Below are positions 50,995 through 63,212 of a stretch of DNA of 64,000 bases, piece by piece. Source of the DNA: an uncultured SAR86 cluster bacterium (lineage in GTDB: Bacteria > Pseudomonadota > Gammaproteobacteria > Magnimaribacterales > AG-339-G14). Below the pieces are notes generated by a model that was given only the letters and a program-made list of their open reading frames with translations, did not search any database and was not told the origin of the DNA. The stretch covers positions 57,113-121,112 of the forward strand of contig CACEVU010000004.1 in NCBI GenBank assembly GCA_902563105.1, given 5' to 3'. The stretch's first letter is position 1, and every line of letters starts with the position of its first letter. The position numbers were made by a program, and so were the translations under genes.

Positions 50995-52340
50995 TACTTT
51001 TTCTTTATGTTCCTTTGTCTAGACCTACCCAAAGCTAATCTTTCTGCAGGTACATCGCTAGTTACAACTGAGCCTGCTCCTATAATGCTGTTTTGTCCGA
51101 TTTTGATTGGCGCAATCAAAGAACTATTTGAACCAACAAAGGCACCTTTGCCCACCTTAGTTTTATTTTTATTCTTCCCGTCATAATTTACAAAAATTGT
51201 GCCTGCGCCAATATTTACCTTTTCCGAGACCTGCCCATCACCGACATAGGCCAAATGTTTAGCTTTTGTTCCTTTACCGATTTTGCTTCGTTTTACTTCT
51301 ACAAAATTTCCTATCTCAGAATTTTCTGCAAGATGAACATCGGGACCAATATGGGCGAAAGGTCCAGCAACTACATTTTTTTCTAAAATTGCATTTTCTA
51401 TAAAACTGTAAGCTTTAATTTTCGTGCCATCGCCGATCTTCGAGTCTTTTATGATTACGCCTGGCCCTATAGTTACGTTTTTACCAATCTCAACCGTCCC
51501 TTCAAAGATACAGTTAATATCAATTCTGCTGCCTCTTTGAATGTTGACCTTGCCTCTAAAATCAATTCTTGCTGAATCGGCAATTTTAACGCCTTGTTTA
51601 GAAAACTCTTTGGCTTTCATAGACTGAAAGCTTCTTTCGAGCTCGTTCAACTCCTCTAAATTGTTTGCCCCCAAGACTTCCTCCTTGTTTGCTAGTTTGA
51701 CAGCTTTTACTGGTATTTTGTTCTCATTTGCAAGACTTACTATATCTGTCAAATAATATTCTTTTGCTGCATTTTGATTTTTTATACCTTTGAGAAGTTT
51801 TTGAAGTTGACTGGAACCTAGCGCCATGATGCCAGAATTTACCTCGGTAATTTTTTTTTGCTCTTTACTTGCGTCTTTCTCTTCCACTATACCCAAAACT
51901 TTTCCATTAGTATTTCTTATGATCCGACCATAACCACCTGGCGAGTCTTGTTCAAAAGAGAGCAATGCTAAGTTAGTTTTTCCAGCTGATTTAATAAGAG
52001 TATTCATTGTTGCGCTTTTAACTAGAGGAACATCGCCATATAAAATAAGCGCAACTGATCCTGGTCTTAATTCTTTTAAAGTTTGTTTTACGGCGTGCCC
52101 TGTCCCTAATTGTTTTGCTTGTTTAATCCATTTGCTTCTTTTGAAAGCACAAACAGACTTTTTGACAAGGGCGCCTTGTTCGCCAATAACTATATGCGCT
52201 TGACAGTTTTTTAATTCTTTTGTGCTGTCGATAACATGTTGCAACAAGGGTTTCCCAGCAACTTCTTGCAACACTTTTGGGAAAGACGATTGCATTCTCT
52301 TGCCTTTGCCAGCAGCTAAAATTATTGCATCGATTTTCAT
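50994..52340 (-). CDS. glmU: Bifunctional UDP-GlcNAc pyrophosphorylase GlmU
   Basis: A two-domain cytosolic enzyme of 448 residues. The uridylyltransferase starts IILAAGKGKRMQSSFPKVLQ, with ILYGDVPLV for metal binding and YLTDIVSL. The left-handed beta-helix acetyltransferase carries hexapeptide repeats, and its active-site region is KAKHLAYVGDGQVSEKVNIG then NYDGKNKNKTKVG. The RQRNIKKK tail is basic. A 47-nt gap separates it from atpC. Confidence 0.97.
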   Translation of the reverse strand: MKIDAIILAAGKGKRMQSSFPKVLQEVAGKPLLQHVIDSTKELKNCQAHIVIGEQGALVKKSVCAFKRSKWIKQAKQLGTGHAVKQTLKELRPGSVALILYGDVPLVKSATMNTLIKSAGKTNLALLSFEQDSPGGYGRIIRNTNGKVLGIVEEKDASKEQKKITEVNSGIMALGSSQLQKLLKGIKNQNAAKEYYLTDIVSLANENKIPVKAVKLANKEEVLGANNLEELNELERSFQSMKAKEFSKQGVKIADSARIDFRGKVNIQRGSRIDINCIFEGTVEIGKNVTIGPGVIIKDSKIGDGTKIKAYSFIENAILEKNVVAGPFAHIGPDVHLAENSEIGNFVEVKRSKIGKGTKAKHLAYVGDGQVSEKVNIGAGTIFVNYDGKNKNKTKVGKGAFVGSNSSLIAPIKIGQNSIIGAGSVVTSDVPAERLALGRSRQRNIKKK

Positions 52341-52387
52341 GAACAGCCCTATAAAAAGCGTATTCTAGATTTTAAAAAGTCTTTTGA

Positions 52388-52801
52388 CTATTTCTTTCGC
52401 ATCTTGCGAAGCGTTTGAAGTCTTGCGGAAACTTCTGCTAGCTCTGCTTTAGCCTTGGAAAAATCAACATCTGAACTAGCGTTATCTCTGGCTCTCTCAG
52501 CCAATTCTCTAGCTCTCTCAGCCTCAGCTTCGTCAATGTCTTCAGCTCTTTCAGCAACGTCTGAGAGTAAAGTAACTGCGTCGGGCTGGACTTCAATGAA
52601 TCCGCCGGACATAAAAAATACTTTTTCTTCTCCTCCTTCCAAAGTAATTTTCACTGGTCCTGCCTTGATTCCAGTTAACAGCTGGGAGTGTCCCGGAGTT
52701 ATTCCAAGCTCGCCGAGCGTACCGGTTGCAACTATCATCTCAACGCGGCCGGAAAAAATTTCCGACTCAGCGCTGACGATGTTGCATAGAATTGTAGACA
52801 T
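52388..52801 (-). CDS. atpC: F1F0 ATP synthase epsilon subunit
   Basis: The regulatory central-stalk subunit, 137 residues. The beta-sandwich begins CNIVSAESEIFSGRVEMIVA with GELGITPGHSQLLTGIKAGP, and FFMSGGFIEVQPDAVTLL follows. The C-terminal two-helix hairpin is Ala and Arg rich (EAERARELAERARDN). It is the last gene of the operon, two bases after atpD. A short hairpin, AGTC-AAAA-GACT followed by T, overlaps its stop but is too weak to call with confidence. Confidence 0.96.
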   Translation of the reverse strand: MSTILCNIVSAESEIFSGRVEMIVATGTLGELGITPGHSQLLTGIKAGPVKITLEGGEEKVFFMSGGFIEVQPDAVTLLSDVAERAEDIDEAEAERARELAERARDNASSDVDFSKAKAELAEVSARLQTLRKMRKK

Positions 52802-52803
52802 AT

Positions 52804-54183
<1,380 letters not shown>

Positions 54184-54199
54184 TTACCTCAATATTTTT

Positions 54200-55060
54200 T
54201 TATAATGCTGCCGCTCCACCAACAATCTCAGATAATTCTTGAGTGATTGCAGCTTGTCTGGCGTTGTTATATATAAGTTGTAATTCATCAATTAGGGTGC
54301 CTGCGTTTTCGGTAGCATTTTTCATAGCAATCATTTTAGCTGCTTGTTCACAGGCAATATTTTCTATAACAGCCTGGTAAACCAAAGATTCAATGTAGCG
54401 TTGCATCAAACCATCCAATAATTCCTTAGCATCTGGCTCATAAATGTAATCCCATCTATGTTTAAGCTCTGGAGTATCTTCCGCTAACAATGGCAAAAGC
54501 TGTTTTATCTCAGGCTGCTGAGTCATAGTGTTAACAAATCTATTACTGGCCAAGTAAACCTTATCAATTTCGCCGGATTCAAATTTTTCTAACAGTATTT
54601 TTATCGAGCCGATTAAATCTTCTAAGGCCGGGACATCACCTAATTTTTCAGTTGCGGCAACAACATTCCCGCCGTATGAATTGAAAAAAACTTTTGCTTT
54701 TGTTCCTACCGAGCAAAATTGTTGGCCTATCTCTTGATCTGCCTGTTCTTTTAAAAAGCCAACCAGACTTCTAAATAAATTAATGTTCAGGCCCCCACAA
54801 AGTCCTTTGTCTGAACTAACTACAATGACGCCAATATTCTTGGTTTCTCTTTCTGACATGTATAGCGGTTTGTATTCGGGATTGGAATTAGCTAGGTGGC
54901 CTATCACCGAAAGCATTCTGTCAGCATAAGGCCTGCCCATTTCCATTCTATCTTGAGTTTTCCTCATCTTACTTGAAGCAACCATTTCCATAGCGCTAGT
55001 TATTTTTTGCGTATTCGAAATACTTGAGATTTGTTTCCTAATTTCTTTAGTATTTGCCAT
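54200..55060 (-). CDS. atpG: F1F0 ATP synthase gamma subunit
   Basis: The rotor shaft, 286 residues. The N-terminal coiled-coil starts [20 protein letters not shown], the Rossmann-like middle has [20 protein letters not shown], and the C-terminal helix has [20 protein letters not shown] with [19 protein letters not shown]. This is the normal proteobacterial form. Spacing is 1 nt from atpA and 19 nt from atpD. Confidence 0.98.
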   Translation of the reverse strand: MANTKEIRKQISSISNTQKITSAMEMVASSKMRKTQDRMEMGRPYADRMLSVIGHLANSNPEYKPLYMSERETKNIGVIVVSSDKGLCGGLNINLFRSLVGFLKEQADQEIGQQFCSVGTKAKVFFNSYGGNVVAATEKLGDVPALEDLIGSIKILLEKFESGEIDKVYLASNRFVNTMTQQPEIKQLLPLLAEDTPELKHRWDYIYEPDAKELLDGLMQRYIESLVYQAVIENIACEQAAKMIAMKNATENAGTLIDELQLIYNNARQAAITQELSEIVGGAAAL

Positions 55061-55061
55061 G

Positions 55062-56606
55062 CTACCAAGTTTGAGAAGATTTAAATTTTTCCAACGCCTC
55101 TTTAAAGCTAGCTAATACTTCATCAGAATATTCTCCTGTTTCATCAAGATTGGACATAAGTTCTTTATATTCAGATGACATGAAAGACAAAAGTGCTGCT
55201 TCAAAATCTGCAACTTTATTGAGCTCAACATCTTTCATGAAGCCCTCGTTCACTGCATAAAGCATTACAGACATTTCGCCTACCGACATTGGCGAATATT
55301 GTTTTTGTTTCATAACTTCTGTTACCTTCTGACCTTGTTCAAGTTGTTCTCGAGAGGCATCGTCCAGGTCTGAAGCAAATTGGGCAAAAGCTTCTAGCTC
55401 TCTAAATTGTGCCAAGGCAATTCTCACTCCTCCGCCCAATTTTCTAATTGAAGGAAGCTGCGCTGCCCCACCAACTCTTGATACTGAAATTCCTGGATCC
55501 ATTGCTGGCAAAATTCCTTTATTAAAATAAGAAGTGTCTAGAAAGATTTGTCCATCGGTAATAGAAATTACATTGGTTGGAACGAAAGCTGAAACATCTC
55601 CTGCCTGAGTTTCGATAATCGGCAGAGCAGTTAATGAGCCTGTTTTGCCTTTAACCTTTCCACCAGTTTCTTGCTCAACATACTCCTCATTAACTCTTGA
55701 TGCTCGCTCTAAAAGTCTAGAGTGAAGATAAAAAATATCTCCCGGGTAAGCCTCTCGTCCAGGAGGTCTTTTAAGCAACAAGGAAATCTGTCTGTAAGCA
55801 ACGGCTTGTTTCGAAAGGTCATCATAAATAATCAATGCATCCTCACCCTTGTCTCTAAAATATTCTCCCATAGAACATGCGGAATATGGCGCGAGAAATT
55901 GCATTGGCGCAGGATCTGCAGAGGCAGCGGCAACAACAATTGTGTGATCCATTGCCCCAAACTCCTCTAACTTTCTGACAGTAGCTGCAATCGATGATTG
56001 CTTTTGACCTACTGCGACGTAAATGCAAGTCATGTTCTTGCCCTTTTGATTGATAATTGCGTCAATAGCGATAGCGGTTTTTCCGGTTTGTCTGTCGCCA
56101 ATAATAAGCTCTCTTTGTCCTCTGCCAATCGGCACCATACTGTCTACTGCCTTTAGCCCAATTTGAACTGGCTGATCAACGGGCTTTCTGAACATTACTC
56201 CCGGGGCGACCTTTTCAACTGGCGCCGTCAGGTTAGAGCCAATATCTCCCTTGCCATCGATTGGATTACCCAGTGCGTCTACCACTCTGCCAACAAGTTC
56301 CTCTCCCACAGGAACCTCAAGAATTCTTCCGGTGCATTTAGCGGTATCTCCTTCTGAAAGCAATTTGTAGTCTCCAAAAATTACCACTCCCACAGAATCT
56401 CTTTCCAAGTTAAGCGCCATTCCAAAAATACCGCCAGCAAACTCAATAAGCTCACCATACATTGCTTCGCTTAAACCGTGCACTCGAGCAATCCCATCAG
56501 CAAGAAATACGATTGTGCCTTCATTAGACTCTTCTATGGATACGTCTAATTTATTAATTCGATCTTTTATGATCTTGCTAATTTCCGATGGATTCAAATC
56601 TTCCAT
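55062..56606 (-). CDS. atpA: F1F0 ATP synthase alpha subunit
   Basis: The regulatory nucleotide-binding subunit, 514 residues. It starts [14 protein letters not shown], has the P-loop [13 protein letters not shown] and the arginine finger region [30 protein letters not shown] and [20 protein letters not shown] are fully standard. The length matches E. coli (513). Confidence 0.99.
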   Translation of the reverse strand: MEDLNPSEISKIIKDRINKLDVSIEESNEGTIVFLADGIARVHGLSEAMYGELIEFAGGIFGMALNLERDSVGVVIFGDYKLLSEGDTAKCTGRILEVPVGEELVGRVVDALGNPIDGKGDIGSNLTAPVEKVAPGVMFRKPVDQPVQIGLKAVDSMVPIGRGQRELIIGDRQTGKTAIAIDAIINQKGKNMTCIYVAVGQKQSSIAATVRKLEEFGAMDHTIVVAAASADPAPMQFLAPYSACSMGEYFRDKGEDALIIYDDLSKQAVAYRQISLLLKRPPGREAYPGDIFYLHSRLLERASRVNEEYVEQETGGKVKGKTGSLTALPIIETQAGDVSAFVPTNVISITDGQIFLDTSYFNKGILPAMDPGISVSRVGGAAQLPSIRKLGGGVRIALAQFRELEAFAQFASDLDDASREQLEQGQKVTEVMKQKQYSPMSVGEMSVMLYAVNEGFMKDVELNKVADFEAALLSFMSSEYKELMSNLDETGEYSDEVLASFKEALEKFKSSQTW

Positions 56607-56618
56607 TTTTTTAACCTC

Positions 56619-57155
56619 TTATGTTCTAAGTTGAATTTTCAACTTTTCTAATTTATTTTTTATAGACAAATCTATGACCTGATCATCAAAGGAAATTTTC
56701 AGTCCGCCGATTAAGGTTTTGTCTATTTCAGTAGAAATATTAATTTCGGCTTTTAAGCGTTTTACTAAGGCAGCTTCTATTTCTTTAAGCTGTTCTTTGT
56801 CTATTTTGTAAGAGGATGCAACTGTTATGTTTTTTAAATTACGTTCCTCAGCTACGAGTTCTTTAAAATTCTTACTAATGTCGAGTATGAGTTTAAGCCT
56901 GTTTGCTTTTCCTGCGACAGATAAAAAATTTAAGAATTTTTCTTGGGCTTCGCCTCTAAATAAATCGCAAAAGATTTCAGTTTTTTCTATTTGAGATATG
57001 CTTGGAGTTTCCACAAGATTCATTACTTTTTTATCTTCAAAAACGGCCTCCATTGAAGAAAAATCTTTTATCCATTTATCCAAAGTATCATCTGCTTTTG
57101 CGACTTCAAAAGCAGCTTCAGCATAGGGTCTTGATTGTGTTCTTACTTCGGACAT
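56619..57155 (-). CDS. atpH: F1F0 ATP synthase delta subunit
   Basis: The peripheral-stalk connector (OSCP homologue), 178 residues. The N-terminal six-helix bundle starts TQSRPYAEAAFEVAK. The C-terminal part has VASSYKIDKEQLKEIEAALV and the conserved DKTLIGGLKISFDDQVID then SIKNKLEKLK. It overlaps atpF by one base. Confidence 0.97.
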   Translation of the reverse strand: MSEVRTQSRPYAEAAFEVAKADDTLDKWIKDFSSMEAVFEDKKVMNLVETPSISQIEKTEIFCDLFRGEAQEKFLNFLSVAGKANRLKLILDISKNFKELVAEERNLKNITVASSYKIDKEQLKEIEAALVKRLKAEINISTEIDKTLIGGLKISFDDQVIDLSIKNKLEKLKIQLRT

Positions 57156-57625
57156 TAAATCTTCTTAATAAGCGAGTCGATAATATCTTTATTTGCCTTA
57201 GCATTAATTTCTTTATCTAGAATTTTCTGGGCGCCTGCTACTACTAGAGAAGCAACTTCGTCTCTTAAGCCTTCTTTGGCTTTATTGGCGCTTTGTTCAA
57301 TATCAGCTTCTGCGGAAATTTTTATTTTCTTTGCTTCTTCTGAAGCTTGCTCTTTCGCTTCATCAACAATTTGGTCTGCTCTAGTATTTGCTTGCGCAAT
57401 CAGAGAGGAGGCCTCTGTTTTTGCCCCGTTAAGGATCGTTTCAGATTCTTTGCTTGCTTCTTCAAGTTTTCTCTGCGATTGGCTCGCAGCCTCTAAGCCA
57501 TCAGAAATTTCTTTTCTCCTGTCTTCCAAGAGATTTTCCATGCTTGGCCATATATACCTATAGGTGATAAAAACGAATATGCAAAAAGCCAAAAGCTCAG
57601 CAAAAAACGTTGCGTTAATATTCAT
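57155..57625 (-). CDS. atpF: F1F0 ATP synthase b subunit
   Basis: The peripheral stalk, 156 residues. One N-terminal membrane helix (TFFAELLAFCIFVFITYRYI) is followed by WPSMENLLEDRRKEISDGLE and a long charged coiled coil to the end. The length equals that of E. coli b. Three bases separate it from atpE, and the stop overlaps the atpH start by one base. Confidence 0.97.
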   Translation of the reverse strand: MNINATFFAELLAFCIFVFITYRYIWPSMENLLEDRRKEISDGLEAASQSQRKLEEASKESETILNGAKTEASSLIAQANTRADQIVDEAKEQASEEAKKIKISAEADIEQSANKAKEGLRDEVASLVVAGAQKILDKEINAKANKDIIDSLIKKI

Positions 57626-57628
57626 ATT

Positions 57629-57856
57629 TTATGTGAATAAGAACAAGAGGCCTACAGCCAAAGAAATAATCGGCAAAGCATCGGTTAGTCCCAGAGCAAT
57701 CAGAACTTGGGCGAATAATTGCCCTTGAAGCTCTGGTTGTCTTGCAACTGCTTCTATATATTTTGAAGTTAGAGTTCCAATACCAATTCCTGCCCCTAAG
57801 GCCCCGAAACCAGTAAGCAACGCTCCCGCAATATACCTTCCTACTTCTACTTCCAT
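57629..57856 (-). CDS. atpE: F1F0 ATP synthase c subunit
   Basis: The rotor ring hairpin, 75 residues. Helix 1 has the glycine motif GFGALGAGIGIGTLTSKY, the polar loop is ARQPE, and helix 2 carries the ion-binding carboxylate Asp in ALGLTDALPIISLAVG. The Asp followed by Ala-Leu-Pro, rather than the Glu-Ser-Thr sodium pattern, indicates proton coupling. Confidence 0.98.
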   Translation of the reverse strand: MEVEVGRYIAGALLTGFGALGAGIGIGTLTSKYIEAVARQPELQGQLFAQVLIALGLTDALPIISLAVGLLFLFT

Positions 57857-57878
57857 ATTAGTCTCCTAAATTTTTAAG

Positions 57879-58807
<929 letters not shown>

Positions 58808-58831
58808 GGCTTAGATGCAAATTTTTTAGCA

Positions 58832-59752
58832 TTATTCTTTTTTATAGGGCTTTATGATCTGCTCTAGCTGTTCAAGGTTTTTGTAAGTGAAAGAGATTTT
58901 TCCGCTACCGTTCCTCTTATGAGATATAACCACTTGTGAATTTAGAGAGTCGCTAAGACTTTTCTCCAGTGATGAAATGTTTGGATCTTTTAAAACTAAG
59001 CGTGCCTTGCCAGTTTTTTTATTTAAATATGAGCTCGCTAACTTCTCAGCTTGTCTTACCGATAGTCCTGATTTAATAATTTTTTTTCCTAATTGCTCTT
59101 GATGCGCAGGCGGCAAAGGTAACACTGCTCTTGCGTGTCCCATAGTAAGTCTTCCTTCCAAAAGCATTTTTTGTAACGGCTGAGATAGCGACAAAAGCCT
59201 TAGTGCGTTTGCAATTGCCGACCTAGATTTTCCTAAAGCCTCGCCAAGCGCTTGCTGAGTCAATCCAAACTCTTTTTGAAGTCTGAGAATGCCTTCCGCC
59301 TCTTCAAGTGGATTGAGGTCTTCCCTTTGAAGGTTTTCAATCAATCCTATTGTTAAAGCAGATTCTTCGGAATCGTCTCTTATGAGAACAGGCACGCTTC
59401 CAAGCCCGGCCAGCTTCGAGGCACGAAGCCTTCTCTCGCCTGCTACAAGCTCATAGCCTTTGGAGAGCTGACGAACAATCAAGGGCTGTATTACGCCTTG
59501 CGCTTTTATTGAATCTGATAGCTCTTTGATGCTTTCCGGGGGAATATTTTTTCTTGCTTGAAATCTGCTGGGCCTGATGTCGTTGATGTCTGCCTGTGTA
59601 ACCCCAAGCGAGGGTTGTTTCAGAAGCGGCGCAATTGGTTCTGTAGTTAAATTTTCTTCCCCGATAAAAGCTCCAATACCTCTATTCTTTTTCTTTTCTT
59701 GTTCGGGAGTTAAAAAAGCAGCTAGCCCTCTTTTCTTCTTATCAGGCGACAT
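58832..59752 (-). CDS. parB: Chromosome partitioning protein ParB
   Basis: The parS-binding CTPase of chromosome segregation. The CTP-binding region has FQARKNIPPESIKELSDSI, then GYELVAGERRLRASKLAGLG. ENLQREDLNPLEEAEGILRL follows, and the helix-turn-helix is GLTQQALGEALGKSRSAIAN. The start is best at ATG 59752, which overlaps the parA end by 11 nt; an in-frame TTG at 59764 would add four residues. The C-terminal dimer domain ends with LEQLEQIIKPYKKE. Confidence 0.96.
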   Translation of the reverse strand: MSPDKKKRGLAAFLTPEQEKKKNRGIGAFIGEENLTTEPIAPLLKQPSLGVTQADINDIRPSRFQARKNIPPESIKELSDSIKAQGVIQPLIVRQLSKGYELVAGERRLRASKLAGLGSVPVLIRDDSEESALTIGLIENLQREDLNPLEEAEGILRLQKEFGLTQQALGEALGKSRSAIANALRLLSLSQPLQKMLLEGRLTMGHARAVLPLPPAHQEQLGKKIIKSGLSVRQAEKLASSYLNKKTGKARLVLKDPNISSLEKSLSDSLNSQVVISHKRNGSGKISFTYKNLEQLEQIIKPYKKE

Positions 59753-60518
59753 CTTTGTTCTCAAACCTCATAATAATTTCTCCGGCTAAAGCGAAGTATG
59801 CCAAGGTGCCCTTGGCTTCAGGATCAATGTGCATTATCGGCTTTCCTTCTGAAGGAGCCTCAGCAAGCAAATCACATCTCGGAATAATGGTGCTAAATAC
59901 TTGCTCTTTGAGAGCTTGTTCAAGTTTTTCAGAAATTTGTCTAGCTCTTTCTTTTTCCTGGTCGAACATTGTCCTTAGGATGCCATCAATCTTTAGGGTG
60001 CTTGAAGTTGCCTCGTTAATTTCAGATATAGTTCTTTGCATGGAGGCAAGACCTTCAACCGAAAAATGTTCACACTGTAAGGGTATGATTATTTTATCTG
60101 CTGCTCTTAAAGCGCTTACTGACAACATACCCAATGAGGGAGGACTATCTATAAGACAATAATCGTATTCGTGGGCCAACTGATTTAGCTTTCCTTTTAA
60201 AATAGAAGTTGGATCTGATACTCTCGCCATTTCAAGCTCTGCGGAGATTAAATCTGGGCTACCCGGGATAACGTCAAAATTGAACTCGGGCTTCTTCTGG
60301 ATCAGACTTTTCAGCGAAGCATCTTCTAATAAAACATCTGTAATGGTTGTTTCTTCAAATGTTTTTTTACTGCCAAGACCGGTAGTAAGATTTGCTTGAG
60401 AGTCAATATCGAGCAAAAGAATTCTTCTTCCTGTTGCAGCTAGGCTAGCAGCTAGGTTAAGCGTTGTAGTGGTTTTTCCTACGCCTCCTTTCTGGTTAGC
60501 AACTACAAGAATTATCAC
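59742..60518 (-). CDS. parA: Chromosome partitioning ATPase ParA/Soj
   Basis: A deviant Walker ATPase of 258 residues that moves ParB-parS complexes on the nucleoid. The P-loop is VANQKGGVGKTTTTLNLAAS, switch 1 is LLLDIDSQANLTTGLG, and switch 2 is YCLIDSPPSLGMLSVSALRA. IIPLQCEHFSVEGLASM is the usual further motif. It overlaps parB and follows rsmG by 18 nt, as in many gammaproteobacterial origins. Confidence 0.98.
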   Translation of the reverse strand: MIILVVANQKGGVGKTTTTLNLAASLAATGRRILLLDIDSQANLTTGLGSKKTFEETTITDVLLEDASLKSLIQKKPEFNFDVIPGSPDLISAELEMARVSDPTSILKGKLNQLAHEYDYCLIDSPPSLGMLSVSALRAADKIIIPLQCEHFSVEGLASMQRTISEINEATSSTLKIDGILRTMFDQEKERARQISEKLEQALKEQVFSTIIPRCDLLAEAPSEGKPIMHIDPEAKGTLAYFALAGEIIMRFENKDVA

Positions 60519-60536
60519 AGTTCTACTATAGCAGTT

Positions 60537-61133
60537 TTAAGTCATCTGAATTTCCAAGAAGCCTCTTTTTTTTCTTATGACTTTGGATATTTCAGAGGTC
60601 CGATAGGCAGTCTTGAAATTAAGAATTTTCTCTTTTTGGTTAGAAGATACCATCACCCAAATTTTTGTTCTTGGGCTAATTTTATCTACTAAGCAGTTAA
60701 GTAGGTTTATAGGCTCCTTAAAGGCTCTACAGACAATATTTTCATCTGAGATTTTTGGGATATCCTCTACTCTTGAGTTTTCTACGCTTACAGAGGTTAA
60801 GCCAAGTTCATTTTTTGCGTGGATAAGGAATGCTGTTTTCTTTTTGTTTGAGTCTATTAAGTTAATTTCTGTATGCGGATTCATTACCGCAAGACACAGC
60901 CCCGGAAAACCTGCGCCGCTTCCTAAATCAACAACTTTTCCTGGCTGTAGATGTTTGCTCAGAATAGCGCTGTCTACAAAGTACTCTATTAAATCTTTTT
61001 TTGAACAGTTTCTAGATACCAAGTTTCTTGTTTTGTTCCATTTGAGCACCAAGGAAATATATTGTTCTCCTAGCTCTACTTGTTTTGGAGAGAGAGACAG
61101 GCTTGCTTGAGTTGCTAATTCTTTTAGTTTCAA
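60537..61133 (-). CDS. rsmG: 16S rRNA m7G527 methyltransferase RsmG
   Basis: A SAM-dependent methyltransferase of 198 residues acting on the small ribosomal subunit RNA. The core motifs are KWNKTRNLVS, VDLGSGAGFPGLCLAVMNP and LIDSNKKKTAFL, with SVENSRVEDIP. The C-terminus VSSNQKEKI keeps the usual layout. It lies four bases after mnmG. Confidence 0.96.
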   Translation of the reverse strand: MKLKELATQASLSLSPKQVELGEQYISLVLKWNKTRNLVSRNCSKKDLIEYFVDSAILSKHLQPGKVVDLGSGAGFPGLCLAVMNPHTEINLIDSNKKKTAFLIHAKNELGLTSVSVENSRVEDIPKISDENIVCRAFKEPINLLNCLVDKISPRTKIWVMVSSNQKEKILNFKTAYRTSEISKVIRKKRGFLEIQMT

Positions 61134-61137
61134 GTTC

Positions 61138-62976
61138 TTACTTTCTTAAGCTTTCTTCTTTCTTTATATGAACTAACAGCAAAGAAATAGCTGCGGGAGT
61201 TATACCGGGTATTCTTTGTGCGTGAGCTATAGTTTTAGGAAGAACTTTAGAGAGCTTTTGCTTTGCCTCGTTGGAAAGCCCAGAAATTTCTCCAAATATT
61301 ATGTTATTAGGGATTTTGGCATTTTCGTATTTTTTTATTTTCTTTATTTCCTTGTTTTGTCTTTCTATGTAACCAGCATATTTTTTTGAAGTCTCTATTT
61401 CCAAAAGAACTCCTTGATCTGGTAACGGTCTGTTAATCATTTCGTAGATTTCTTGAAGCTTTATTTCGGGTCTTTTTAAAATCTCTAGCACTGATTGCCT
61501 AGTTTTTTTCTTACCACCAAATGCCGAAGGATCCATGCTTATGTTTTTAAGGTTTGATGTCTCTGTTTTTATAGAATCCATTTTTTTCTGAAAAATTTGC
61601 CATCTCTTTTCTTCAATAAGGCCTAGGCTTTTAGCATAAGGCGTTAGTCTTTGATCGGCATTATCTTCTCTGAGCAGTAACCTGTGTTCTGCCCTGCTTG
61701 TAAACATTCTATAAGGCTCTTTAGTGCCTAAAGTTATTAAATCGTCTATTAATACGCCTATATAGCTATTTGCTCTTGATTCTATCCAAGGTTCTTTCTC
61801 GTCTATATCTAATACTGCATTTATCCCTGCTACCAATCCTTGTGCTGCTGCCTCTTCATAGCCAGTCGTTCCATTTATTTGGCCTGCAAAGTATAAATTT
61901 TTAATTTTTTTTGTTTCTAAAGTTGCGTAAAGGTTTCTGGGATCAAAAAAATCATATTCAACTGCATAGCCGTATTGACTAATAACTGCATTTTCAAACC
62001 CCCTGATACTTTTAACCATTTTTTCTTGGATGTCTTTTGGCATGCTTGTAGATATTCCATTTGGATAGACTTCTTTAGACGAAAGTCCTTCAGGCTCTAT
62101 GAATATTTGATGTGATTCTTTATCAGCAAACCTGTGAATTTTATCTTCTATTGATGGGCAATATCTTGGCCCTATTCCGTCTATTCTTCCGGAAAACATA
62201 GGAGATCTGTCAAGGCCGGATCTAATGATTTCATGGGTCTTACTGTTAGTTCTTGTTATAAAACAGTTCATCTGCTTTGGATGTATTTTTGGCGTATTTA
62301 TGAATGACATGCAGGGCCTGGGCGTATCTCCCGGTTGAATTTCTAATACAGAAAAATCTATTGATGAAGTAAGTATCCTTGGGGGCGTACCTGTTTTTAA
62401 TCTAGCATCTCCAAGTTTCAGAGATCTCAAGGAATTTGCAAGTATCTTAGAAGATTTAGACTTTTTCCTGCCACCATCTTCTTCTTCTTCTCCTGTAAAA
62501 AGCTTACCGTTAAGAAATGTACCCGCTGTAAGAATGACTTTCTTAGCCTTGATTATTTCTTTGTTTTCTAGCTTGACTCCAATAGCAGAATTTTCTGAAG
62601 TTTCAATATCAACAACCTCAGCAGACAATGTGGTAAGTAAGCGCTCACTATTAATAACACTTTGAACAGAATTTGAATAAAGCATCCTGTCTGATTGGGA
62701 CCGTGTAGCTCTTACCGCAGGTCCTTTTGATGCATTTAGAACTTTTAAGTGTATGCCGGCTTTGTCTGCACAGTAGCCCATAAGCCCTCCCATTGCATCT
62801 ATCTCTCTTACCAGATGGCTTTTTCCGAGCCCCCCAATTGCCGGGTTGCAAGACATACGTCCTATAGTTTTCTCGTCGTGAGTAATGAGCAAAACATTCT
62901 TGCCCATCCTAGCTGAAGCATAAGCAGCTTCGCAACCAGCGTGACCACCTCCAATGACAATGATATCCACATTCAT
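61138..62976 (-). CDS. mnmG: tRNA uridine-5-carboxymethylaminomethyl synthesis enzyme MnmG
   Basis: The FAD and NADH partner of MnmE in wobble-uridine modification, 612 residues. The FAD motif is [20 protein letters not shown], followed by [20 protein letters not shown], the family signature [13 protein letters not shown] and [32 protein letters not shown] and [20 protein letters not shown] end the conserved core. The helical C-terminus ([17 protein letters not shown]) binds MnmE and tRNA. A TATAAT lies 8 nt before the ATG. Confidence 0.98.
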   Translation of the reverse strand: MNVDIIVIGGGHAGCEAAYASARMGKNVLLITHDEKTIGRMSCNPAIGGLGKSHLVREIDAMGGLMGYCADKAGIHLKVLNASKGPAVRATRSQSDRMLYSNSVQSVINSERLLTTLSAEVVDIETSENSAIGVKLENKEIIKAKKVILTAGTFLNGKLFTGEEEEDGGRKKSKSSKILANSLRSLKLGDARLKTGTPPRILTSSIDFSVLEIQPGDTPRPCMSFINTPKIHPKQMNCFITRTNSKTHEIIRSGLDRSPMFSGRIDGIGPRYCPSIEDKIHRFADKESHQIFIEPEGLSSKEVYPNGISTSMPKDIQEKMVKSIRGFENAVISQYGYAVEYDFFDPRNLYATLETKKIKNLYFAGQINGTTGYEEAAAQGLVAGINAVLDIDEKEPWIESRANSYIGVLIDDLITLGTKEPYRMFTSRAEHRLLLREDNADQRLTPYAKSLGLIEEKRWQIFQKKMDSIKTETSNLKNISMDPSAFGGKKKTRQSVLEILKRPEIKLQEIYEMINRPLPDQGVLLEIETSKKYAGYIERQNKEIKKIKKYENAKIPNNIIFGEISGLSNEAKQKLSKVLPKTIAHAQRIPGITPAAISLLLVHIKKEESLRK

Positions 62977-63165
62977 AAATAAATATTATATAAATTATTT
63001 ATAGTATTTAGTTTATATAGTTATTATTGTAGGGACGCTGCTTTTCTGTTGATATCTCAATAAGCCGAATTTTTATATGACTTAGGTCTAATATCAAGTG
63101 AGTAGATAAAATGTTCATAATTTGAGAAATGGACTGTATAAATTGTGAGCAAGATTTATTCAAAT
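62977..63165. other. AT-rich gap upstream of mnmG, possible oriC candidate
   Basis: This is most of the longest gap in the window. Bases 62977-63030 are almost pure A/T. TTATGAACA (minus strand, 63120-63112) matches a DnaA box with one change; others in the gap match more poorly. E. coli oriC lies just upstream of mnmG, in the same position. I see no tRNA, small RNA or gene here. The origin call is tentative. Confidence 0.2.
62985..62990 (-). promoter_or_regulatory. Possible -10 box of mnmG
   Basis: TATAAT on the minus strand ends 8 nt before the mnmG ATG, so the transcript would start within a few bases of the codon. No ribosome site or clear -35 is seen. The stretch is nearly pure A/T, so the match may be by chance. 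Confidence 0.35.
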
Positions 63166-63194
63166 AAAAAAAATGAAAGTTTTAAACAATTCAT
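63166..63194 (-). terminator. Rho-independent-like terminator after mnmE
   Basis: On the minus strand, 18 nt after the mnmE stop, an AT-rich inverted repeat (ATGAA...TTCAT with an inner GTT/AAC) is followed by eight T residues. The stem is weak in G+C, as expected in this genome. It would separate mnmE from mnmG transcription. Confidence 0.4.
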
Positions 63195-63212
63195 ACATAG
63201 ATTTACACAAGA

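Noticed and set aside
52376..52392. Terminator hairpin after atpC
   Set aside because: AGTC-AAAA-GACT gives only four base pairs and overlaps the stop codon; too weak to call as a feature.
59755..60162. Plus-strand frame of 135 codons
   Set aside because: It is antisense to parA and reflects codon bias rather than a gene.
60613..61110. Plus-strand frame of 165 codons
   Set aside because: It is antisense to rsmG, whose motifs are complete; no independent evidence supports it.
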